Positions 1 to 4,972 of a DNA stretch of 6,609 nucleotides are shown here, piece by piece (position 1 is the first letter of the stretch; every line of letters starts with the position of its first letter). Position numbers and translations under genes: made by a program. This stretch comes from Nitrospiria bacterium (GTDB taxonomy: Bacteria; Nitrospirota; CAKKRA01; 9FT-COMBO-42-15): assembly GCA_919903585.1 (NCBI GenBank), contig CAKKST010000152.1:1-6609 (forward strand), written 5' to 3'. The notes under the pieces were generated by a model. That model made no database searches and was not told the DNA's origin. It was given only the letters and a program-made list of their open reading frames with translations.

Positions 1-1
1 T

Positions 2-1948
2 AATTATCTTTGCCTGAAACGGGAAAGGGAATTTGCAGAACTGGGAGAATCCTATAAAAAGTTCAGTGAATGGGTATCTGATACAAAGACAGGGGATAAG
101 GACGAACTCTCTTTTATTCCTGATTTCTGGGCAAGGCTCTGCGGTGATTCGGATGACTGCAATGTTAGGGAATGTCCATTTTTCAATGACTGTTTTTATT
201 ACAGGCATTACAGGCAGCTTCACAAAAAAGATATCCTTGTAGTCAATCATTACCTCCTCATCTATGATGTCCTTTCTGATTTCAGTCTCCTTCCCTTCCA
301 TGAACAATTGATTATAGATGAGGCCCACAAAATTGAAGATATTATCTCTCATGTCTTTGGCAGCGCCTTGAGTCATTCAAGGATGGTGTGGTTTCTCTAT
401 CGTCTCAGGGGGTTGAAAATAGCCGTTGATCACCTCTTTGGGCCTGTAGATTCATTCTTTAAAAGGATGGATTTACCATCTCAGTCTATCTATCCTATCC
501 CTGAGGACATAATAGAAGGGTTAAGAAACCTAAAGAGATTGCTGGCCCTGGACAAGGCGGTTTTTAGATTGAATGCCTATAAGGGATCGGCTGCCAGCAA
601 TGAGTTAAAGGATAAGATTGAAACGACCATCTCCTATATCAAGTCCCTTGCCAGAGATATAGATGATTTTATACAACAGGATGACGATGATAAGGTTTAT
701 TATGTTGGAGGAAACAAGAATGCCATAGAGCTTAAAAGCAATCTTGTGGAGGTACAAAAGCCATTTAATTATCTATTAAATGGTTATGACAGTCTGATTA
801 TGACATCTGCCACCCTGACATCAGGGGGGGGATTCAGTTTTATAAAGGAGCGGCTTGGCATAGCTGATCCCCAATCAGGGTCGGGGACAAGCCCCGTTAG
901 AAGTTTACAAACCAAGGGCGAGAAAGTAACTGGCAATTTTGAAATCCTCAATGAGAGAACTTCTAACGGGGCAAGCTTTAGGGAGAAGGTGATAGGCTCG
1001 CCATTCAATTATAAAAAACAGGCGCTCCTTTACATTGATAAAACACTGCCCCTTCCTAATAAAGAGAAGGGTGAAGCCTTTCAGCAAGAGAGTATCAAGA
1101 CTATAGAAGGGCTTATTAATGCCTCCAGAGGAAGGGCGCTGGTTTTGTTTACCTCATACAAACATCTTGATTTTGTGTCAAGGAATATCAGGATAGGCTA
1201 CCCCTTCAAATCACAGGGGGATATGCCTTCTGCAAGGCTTGTCAACTGGTTTAAAAAGACTGAAAATTCCGTTCTCCTTGCAACAGCCACCTTTTGGCAG
1301 GGGATTGATATAAAGGGAGAAAGGTTAAGCCTTGTTGTGATTGTAAAAATGCCCTTTGGTTCACCCGGGGAGCCTGTATATGATGAGAGATGCAGAAGAT
1401 TAGGGGAGCGATGGTTTTCTGATCTTGCACTCCCATCGGCTATCCTTCTATTAAGGCAGGGTTTTGGGAGGCTTATTAGAGGGCTTGATGATTATGGTGT
1501 AGTTGCCGTATTGGATACAAGACTTATCACAAGCTCCTACGGAAAAATTATCATCTCCTCCCTTCCTAAAATGGATATTACCCATAGCATTGAGGAGGTG
1601 AAAAAATTTTTTAACTCTATACCGCAACCAGTCCCTCCCCCGATAGATACACTCAAGGGCAGGCCTAAAGGGCCACAAACTCTTGCGGCTGCTAAGAGTT
1701 ACAAGATATGCAATGATGATACTAAACTTGTCCCCGACCCCGATCGGGGAAAGGATAATCCCATTTCACAGATAGTAGCCCTCGGAAATTCTAATGATCC
1801 ATCAGCAATCCCTGAACTTAAAGATTTTACAAGGAGTAAAAATGGCAATGAACGCAGATTAGCTGCCTCTGCCCTTGGAAGGCTCGCAAAATTTAAACCA
1901 GAAATCTACAAGGCAGTAGAGGCGCTGGAGCCTGTTATTAGAGGATAA
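2..1948 (+). CDS. DinG/XPD-like Fe-S ATP-dependent DNA helicase with C-terminal HEAT extension (5'-truncated by window, frame-disrupted near 3' end)
   Basis: Superfamily 2 helicase of the DinG/YoaA/XPD group, expected to unwind DNA 5'-3' using ATP. The open frame runs back to the window edge without a start, so the Walker A part lies upstream; 648 residues are visible. Fragment numbering: NYLC (C4), then C53, C58 and C64 spaced Cx4Cx5C, the spacing of the DinG 4Fe-4S ligands. Further on are DEAH at 106-109 (motif II), TSATL near 268-272 (motif III), LVLFTSY near 381 (motif IV), the ATFWQGIDIKG segment near 429 (motif V) and QGFGRLIR near 486-493 (motif VI). A Pro-rich linker and a HEAT-like segment (NPISQIVALG to VEALEP) follow. 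The frame stops at 1946-1948, but the HEAT repeat continues in frame 3 to 2123. About 40 residues between LGI and EKVIGSPF, and part of the linker, derive from palindromic repeats. The TTG at 308 is internal to the helicase and is not its start. DinG family is clear; DinG versus YoaA subgroup is not resolved. Confidence 0.93.
   Translation, partial: NYLCLKREREFAELGESYKKFSEWVSDTKTGDKDELSFIPDFWARLCGDSDDCNVRECPFFNDCFYYRHYRQLHKKDILVVNHYLLIYDVLSDFSLLPFHEQLIIDEAHKIEDIISHVFGSALSHSRMVWFLYRLRGLKIAVDHLFGPVDSFFKRMDLPSQSIYPIPEDIIEGLRNLKRLLALDKAVFRLNAYKGSAASNELKDKIETTISYIKSLARDIDDFIQQDDDDKVYYVGGNKNAIELKSNLVEVQKPFNYLLNGYDSLIMTSATLTSGGGFSFIKERLGIADPQSGSGTSPVRSLQTKGEKVTGNFEILNERTSNGASFREKVIGSPFNYKKQALLYIDKTLPLPNKEKGEAFQQESIKTIEGLINASRGRALVLFTSYKHLDFVSRNIRIGYPFKSQGDMPSARLVNWFKKTENSVLLATATFWQGIDIKGERLSLVVIVKMPFGSPGEPVYDERCRRLGERWFSDLALPSAILLLRQGFGRLIRGLDDYGVVAVLDTRLITSSYGKIIISSLPKMDITHSIEEVKKFFNSIPQPVPPPIDTLKGRPKGPQTLAAAKSYKICNDDTKLVPDPDRGKDNPISQIVALGNSNDPSAIPELKDFTRSKNGNERRLAASALGRLAKFKPEIYKAVEALEPVIRG
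868..891 (-). repeat. Dispersed GC-rich repeat, copy 1 (reverse orientation)
   Basis: Read on the minus strand, these 24 bases match 1727-1750 at 22 of 24 positions. Both differences are C/T changes within the CCC(C/T)GAT(C/T)GGGG core. It lies inside the helicase reading frame, at the left side of the extra loop after motif III. Confidence 0.75.
891..972. repeat. Perfect 15-bp inverted repeat enclosing 52 nt
   Basis: The arms are 891-905 (GCCCCGTTAGAAGTT) and 958-972 (AACTTCTAACGGGGC). They match at 15 of 15 positions, and pairing ends at both arm edges apart from one possible U-G pair inside. The left arm shares base 891 with the neighbouring dispersed repeat. The element is translated as part of the helicase. 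It resembles a small palindromic mobile sequence, but the type is not recognised. Confidence 0.75.
1727..1750 (+). repeat. Dispersed GC-rich repeat, copy 2
   Basis: CTTGTCCCCGACC followed by the perfect 12-bp palindrome CCCCGATCGGGG (1738-1749). It matches the reverse complement of 868-891 at 22 of 24 positions. It is translated as KLVPDPDRGK in the linker between the helicase core and the HEAT segment, a place where extra residues would do little harm. Confidence 0.75.
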
Positions 1949-2123
1949 AAAACCGCAGGTAAGGCAATATGCACTGAATGCCCTCGGTTGTATAGGCAGG
2001 GTGAACCATGAAAGGCTTAAGGCTATCATAGATAATTCAAATGAAAAGGAATATAATGTGTCATTGGCAAGAAGGTTGATTAAGAGGTTTAAAACATCAT
2101 CTAACATTTCAAAGGAGGTATAA
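1932..2123 (+). pseudogene. Out-of-frame remainder of the helicase's HEAT-repeat domain
   Basis: Frame 3 encodes LLEDKKPQVRQYALNALG followed by about 45 residues ending ISKEV. This is a textbook HEAT-repeat continuation of the KAVEALEP that ends the helicase in frame 2. Frame 3 has a TAG at 1917-1919 and frame 2 stops at 1946-1948, so the switch must lie between 1920 and 1945. One extra base near 1933-1934 explains it: without it the text would read through EALEPLLEDKKPQ. There is no convincing start codon with a Shine-Dalgarno to make this a separate gene, and the frame ends three bases before the next gene, as the original operon would. It is either a real mutation or an assembly/sequencing error. 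Programmed frameshifting is less likely because the A6 run (1947-1952) begins inside the stop codon rather than before it. Confidence 0.8.
2111..2119 (+). promoter_or_regulatory. Strong Shine-Dalgarno for the 92-aa gene
   Basis: AAAGGAGGT lies 7 bases before the ATG at 2127, inside the displaced 3' end of the helicase gene. It fixes the start of the next gene and supports co-translation of the two genes from one mRNA. Confidence 0.85.
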
Positions 2124-2126
2124 GCC

Positions 2127-2405
2127 ATGTCAGAAAAAATGAATCATGAGGAGTTTGTAAGAAAGGCTGTTGTCAGTTTAAGAAAAGAGGGTTATAAAGG
2201 GATACATACTGTTTATTCAGGTTTTAACGAGGCCTTCAAAAAGTATTTTGTTGACGAGAATCCTGTGGAGGCAACCAATAAGCTGTCGCAGGAGGGGAAG
2301 ATTGTTATAAGGCCTGTTAAGGGTGGTGTGATGCTGTATCTTCCTGAGGAGGCGCCGGCAGCTAAAGGCTCTGGCGATGAGGCGTTAAAGAAGATGGGGT
2401 TATAA
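2127..2405 (+). CDS. Conserved-looking 92-aa protein of unknown function, possibly winged-helix
   Basis: The family is not recognised by name. It is a small soluble protein with no signal peptide, membrane segment or cysteine. The pattern is an amphipathic helix (HEEFVRKAVVSLRKEGY), a second helical stretch (FNEAFKKYFVD), a third (PVEATNKLSQEGK), then a two-strand hairpin (IVIRPVKGGVMLYLPEE) and a short charged tail. Three helices followed by a strand-turn-strand wing is the layout of a winged helix-turn-helix domain, so nucleic-acid binding is possible; this is inferred from pattern only. The start is well supported by an excellent Shine-Dalgarno. The gene begins 3 bases after the end of the displaced helicase frame, so it is probably in the helicase operon and may assist it. 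A GC-rich palindrome follows the stop codon. Confidence 0.85.
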   Translation: MSEKMNHEEFVRKAVVSLRKEGYKGIHTVYSGFNEAFKKYFVDENPVEATNKLSQEGKIVIRPVKGGVMLYLPEEAPAAKGSGDEALKKMGL

Positions 2406-2440
2406 GGTGCGTAGGGGCGAACGGCCGTTCGCCCTTATAA
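2400..2440. repeat. GC-rich palindrome after the 92-aa gene, possible terminator or dispersed repeat
   Basis: A perfect 20-bp palindrome centred on GG|CC (2415-2434, half-site GGGCGAACGG) extends with one wobble pair through 2412-2437. An outer pair of arms, TTATAAGG (2400-2407) and CCTTATAA (2433-2440), offers an alternative pairing that would include the stop codon of the preceding gene. There is no long T-run right after it, so classic Rho-independent termination is only possible, not clear. Its sequence differs from the repeat found twice in the helicase gene. Confidence 0.7.
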
Positions 2441-2515
2441 GTATTTGCATAGATGTAATAATATTGTTATTTTCTTCCATTCCATAAGTGAAGAGAGAAG
2501 GATAAAAAGTACCCA

Positions 2516-2544
2516 TTGACTTTTAAGGAATTCGGGATTACAGT
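2516..2544 (+). promoter_or_regulatory. Candidate sigma-70 promoter for the patatin gene
   Basis: TTGACT (2516-2521), a 17-bp spacer and TACAGT (2539-2544) match the -35 and -10 consensus at five and four of six bases. Transcription would begin near 2551, only a few bases before the ATG at 2555, giving an almost leaderless mRNA. That would fit the absence of a Shine-Dalgarno in front of this ATG. Confidence 0.4.
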
Positions 2545-2554
2545 TAAATTAATT

Positions 2555-3466
2555 ATGGCAGTGAATGGAATAAAAACAGTCTTCTTATTGGTTGCCCTTT
2601 CCCTTTTCTCCTGCAAGGCTTTTACGCCTTCGCCTGAAACAATTGTTGTCCCTATGAAGCCGAAGATTGCCCTTGTCCTTGGCGGCGGCGCAGCAAGGGG
2701 TTTGGCCCATGTTGGTGTTATAAGGGTATTGGAGCAGGAAAAGATCCCAATAGACCTTATTGTCGGCACAAGTGTTGGAAGCCTTATTGGCGCAGTATAC
2801 GCATCCCATGCAAACAGCTTTGAACTCGAATGGGAGGCATTCAAGGTTACAAAGGATGACATCTTTGATTTTACAATCATCTATTCAAAGATGGGGCCTG
2901 TGAAAGGTGACAGGATTGAGGAGTTTGTCAACAGGGTTGTGCCTGTAAAAAACATAGAGGAGATGCGCATACCCTTTGCTGCGGTTGCCACTGACCTAAA
3001 CACAGGCGAGATGGTTATCATAGACAAAGGTTCTGTTGCAAAGGCTGTTCATGCAAGCAGCGCCATACCGGGTGTCTTTCACCCTGTAAATTATCTGAAC
3101 AGGACGCTTGTGGACGGAGGGGTTGTGAATAATGTGGCTGTTGATGTGGCAAGGCAGAGGGGCGCGGATATTGTAATTGCTGTTAATGTGGGCGCAAATG
3201 TAGTTAATTATGAGATTGGCAATCTCTTTGATATAAGCCTTCAGGCAGTAAATATAATGGGTAATGAGATAGCAAGATTTAAGATTAAAGGCGCGGATAT
3301 TATAATTGCCCCTGCTGTCGGTAATGTGGGGATGCTGGACTTTGATCAGAAAAAAAAGTGCATGACTGAGGGTATTGCTGCAACACAGCGCGCAGTTCCT
3401 ATAATTAAGGATAAGATAGGCGAATGGTTAAAGAAGAATAACCCTGCAAACAAGAGGCCTCAATAA
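2555..3466 (+). CDS. Patatin-like phospholipase, probable lipoprotein
   Basis: Patatin/RssA-type serine acyl hydrolase, expected to release fatty acids from phospholipids or related acyl esters with a Ser-Asp dyad. In the 303-residue form, residues 5-20 form a hydrophobic signal ending LSLFSC, a slightly unusual lipobox (Phe at -2) with C20 as the probable lipidated residue, placing the enzyme at the cell envelope. GGGAARG at 43-49 is the oxyanion-hole loop, GTSVG at 71-75 carries nucleophile S73, and DGG at 187-189 carries catalytic D187. All key residues are present and the length is normal for a single-domain bacterial patatin. The ATG at 2555 is preferred over the in-frame TTG at 2516 because it puts the signal peptide at the N-terminus; the TTG also doubles as a possible -35 box. 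The GTG at 2561 is an alternative. It lies 149 bp after the previous gene and faces the reverse operon. The substrate cannot be told from sequence. Confidence 0.93.
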   Translation: MAVNGIKTVFLLVALSLFSCKAFTPSPETIVVPMKPKIALVLGGGAARGLAHVGVIRVLEQEKIPIDLIVGTSVGSLIGAVYASHANSFELEWEAFKVTKDDIFDFTIIYSKMGPVKGDRIEEFVNRVVPVKNIEEMRIPFAAVATDLNTGEMVIIDKGSVAKAVHASSAIPGVFHPVNYLNRTLVDGGVVNNVAVDVARQRGADIVIAVNVGANVVNYEIGNLFDISLQAVNIMGNEIARFKIKGADIIIAPAVGNVGMLDFDQKKKCMTEGIAATQRAVPIIKDKIGEWLKKNNPANKRPQ

Positions 3467-3537
3467 TGAAGGCAGTTTGCGGAAAATGGGTGGCCCCCCT
3501 TGCCTTTGAAGGACTTCCTATACATGCCTGATTTTTT

Positions 3538-4359
3538 TTATAAAGCGTCAATCGCCTCATTCAGAATATCAGGATAGTCTGTTATAATGCCGTCAACACC
3601 CATCTTGATAAGCCTTGCCATGTCTTCTCTTTTGTTTACAGTCCAGACATGTATCTTGATATTCTTCTTGTGCGCCTTTTCAATAAACTCCTCTGTAAGG
3701 AGATGGTAGTTTTCATGATGCTCGGGTATCTGAAAGGCATCGGCAGCAGGCATATAAATAGGCATCACCTTTAATCTCATGAAGATAACAAACATCCTTA
3801 TCTCTGAAACAGATGCGCCTGTTGCAATAGAGCCTTTAGACACCCTGCGGAATCTCTTTATTGCATCATGGCTCTCAGAAACAACAAGCGCCTTCTCAGT
3901 CATATTGTGCGCTTTAATAAGTTGAAAAAGCCTTTCTTCTATTGGCGGGGCAAATTGTTTTATCTCAATATTTATCCTCTGATTCGGAAATTCAGCAAAT
4001 ACATCTTTTAAGGTCGGGATTGTAAGTCCCGCTCCCCTAAAGGGATAATCCTCTTGACCGTCTTTTTTAACAGCAAACCGATATCCAGCATCCAAACCTT
4101 TTATTTCTGATAGTGTAAGCTCATTGACCCCGCCTTTTCCATTTGTAGTCCTGTCAACTGTTGGGTCGTGTATTACAACCATCTCTCCGTCTCTCGTTGC
4201 ATGCGCATCTATCTCAAGGACATCGGCGCCGACCTTTAATGCCTTTTTATATGCAGCAATTGTATGCTCAGGAGAAAGCCCGCGGCCGCCGCGATGGGCA
4301 ATATTCAATGGTCTGTCTGTTTTCAGAAATGGCCTGTCAGGTCTTTTGAATAGAGGCAT
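3538..4359 (-). CDS. Glycerophosphodiester phosphodiesterase (GDPD, UgpQ/GlpQ-like, cytoplasmic)
   Basis: It hydrolyses glycerophosphodiesters, such as deacylated phospholipids, to glycerol-3-phosphate and an alcohol, using a metal-dependent TIM-barrel active site. Visible motifs in the 273 residues: AHRGG (H22, R23), PEHT (E31), LEIDAHATRDG (E49, D51), VVIHD (H64), NIEIK (E132, K134), HVWTVN (W239) and GVDGIITDYPD near the C-terminus. The catalytic and metal-binding set of the family is complete. One mild departure is PEHT in place of the usual PEN(T). Having no signal peptide, it should act in the cytoplasm, unlike periplasmic GlpQ. Its start overlaps the end of the transferase gene by 23 bp and has its own AAGGA 8 bases upstream, so it is the last gene of a three-gene operon. 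The convergent patatin gene ends 71 bp away; both act on lipid-derived molecules, which may be coincidence. Confidence 0.94.
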   Translation of the reverse strand: MPLFKRPDRPFLKTDRPLNIAHRGGRGLSPEHTIAAYKKALKVGADVLEIDAHATRDGEMVVIHDPTVDRTTNGKGGVNELTLSEIKGLDAGYRFAVKKDGQEDYPFRGAGLTIPTLKDVFAEFPNQRINIEIKQFAPPIEERLFQLIKAHNMTEKALVVSESHDAIKRFRRVSKGSIATGASVSEIRMFVIFMRLKVMPIYMPAADAFQIPEHHENYHLLTEEFIEKAHKKNIKIHVWTVNKREDMARLIKMGVDGIITDYPDILNEAIDAL

Positions 4360-4972
4360 TTAATAATTCCTTATGTATCTTTAAGAATTGCAGGTCTTCT
4401 ATTGTATCAATATCATACCAGAAGGGGAGGAGATATATAGAAGATAGCTGTTTTTTAGGCATCCTTTTTAATGTCTCCCTAAGCACATCCCTTGTGCCCC
4501 ATTTTATGTTTTTGAAAATAGGCGGCGCCGCGCCCTTTACACCTATCAGATAATAGCCGCCGTCGCATGATGGGCCGACAACCAGACTCTTTTTATCAAG
4601 CGCAATGAAGGCATCATCAATATATTCCTTTGGAAGGCTCGGACTGTCGCATCCTATTATAATTACCTTTTTATAGCCGTCATTAAGGAGCTCTGTAAAT
4701 GCGCTCTCCATCCTCTCGCCAAGGTCTTTGCCGTATTGTTTTATTAGATAGAATCCAAATCTCTTTGCAAGGGTTTTAAAATATGGATGATTCTCATCAG
4801 GGTAACAGGCAATAATCTTTTTGCAATCTTTGACCTTTTCTGCGATGCTTACGGCCTGCAATAAAAATTCTTTGTATAGTTTCAGCGCCTTTGCCTGCGA
4901 AAGGTTTTTTTGAAGACGTGTCTTTACCTTGCCTTTGACAGGCGCCTTTGCAAAGATAATTAAAGCATTCAT
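4337..4972 (-). CDS. TIGR04282-family glycosyltransferase (DUF2064, GT-A-like fold; rSAM-associated transferase 1 type)
   Basis: Nucleotide-sugar-transferase-like protein of the family first named rSAM/selenodomain-associated transferase 1 and later linked to arsenosugar biosynthesis. In the 211-residue form, FAKAPVKGKVKTRL (7-20) is the N-terminal nucleotide-binding signature. GCDSPSLP (107-114) carries the GT-A-type acidic metal site, GPSCDGGYYLIG (133-144) is the family hallmark, and WGT (158-160) and DIDT (187-190) follow. The length is typical. The ATG at 4972 is chosen because it starts exactly at the family's usual N-terminus and overlaps the radical SAM stop as ATGA. The ATG at 4987 would add five residues and has a weak AGGA further upstream, so it remains possible. 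The next gene starts inside its 3' end. The sugar donor and acceptor are unknown. An arsenosugar role is doubtful because the neighbouring radical SAM protein is SPASM-type rather than ArsS-like. Confidence 0.9.
   Translation of the reverse strand: MNALIIFAKAPVKGKVKTRLQKNLSQAKALKLYKEFLLQAVSIAEKVKDCKKIIACYPDENHPYFKTLAKRFGFYLIKQYGKDLGERMESAFTELLNDGYKKVIIIGCDSPSLPKEYIDDAFIALDKKSLVVGPSCDGGYYLIGVKGAAPPIFKNIKWGTRDVLRETLKRMPKKQLSSIYLLPFWYDIDTIEDLQFLKIHKELLNASIQKT
4368..4372 (-). promoter_or_regulatory. Shine-Dalgarno of the GDPD gene inside the transferase gene
   Basis: AAGGA on the minus strand lies 8 bases before the ATG at 4359-4357 and within the last codons of the upstream transferase gene. 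It supports this start and tight translational linkage. Confidence 0.7.

Larger units (their letters stand above)
863..982. repeat. In-frame repeat-derived insertion in the helicase
   Basis: About 40 codons separate LGI from REKVIGSPFNY, where DinG relatives, as I recall them, have only a few residues. The extra DNA holds one copy of a GC-rich repeat (868-891), immediately followed by the left arm of a perfect 15-bp inverted repeat: GCCCCGTTAGAAGTT at 891-905 and its reverse complement at 958-972, separated by 52 nt. CGGGG (882-886) and CCCCG (892-896) could also form a short hairpin. The insertion keeps the frame open and its product is Gly/Ser/Thr/Asn-rich, which suits a surface loop after motif III. 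No clean target-site duplication is seen; only a 4-bp AGCT recurs at 862-865 and 974-977. Boundaries are approximate. Confidence 0.7.

Noticed and set aside
891..972. A MITE or insertion sequence remnant with proper terminal repeats
   Set aside because: No target-site duplication adjoins the arms and no transposase fragment is present; kept only as an inverted-repeat insertion.
308..1948. A helicase gene starting at the TTG at 308
   Set aside because: The same frame is open back to the window edge and encodes the Fe-S cysteines and residues before the DEAH box, so 308 is internal.
1946..1952. Programmed slippage on the A6 run to join the two HEAT frames
   Set aside because: The A-run starts within the in-frame stop, so ribosomes would terminate before slipping on it, and the protein similarity places the shift upstream.
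2467..2880. Reverse-strand ORF of 137 codons opposite the patatin gene
   Set aside because: It is antisense to a clear patatin domain, has no recognisable motif or Shine-Dalgarno, and overlaps conserved catalytic motifs.
3467..3537. Terminator in the convergent gap, from the T8 run at 3532-3539
   Set aside because: No stable hairpin directly precedes the T-run. Only 2-nt-loop or very long-loop pairings (AGGCA 3470-3474 with TGCCT 3525-3529) are possible.
4124..4363. Forward-strand ORFs opposite the start of the GDPD gene
   Set aside because: Shadows of the GDPD gene, without motifs or ribosome binding sites.
4969..4971. The TGA stop of the radical SAM gene as selenocysteine
   Set aside because: Reading through gives only two more codons before TAA, and the TGA fits a standard ATGA overlap with the next gene; no SECIS-like need is evident.
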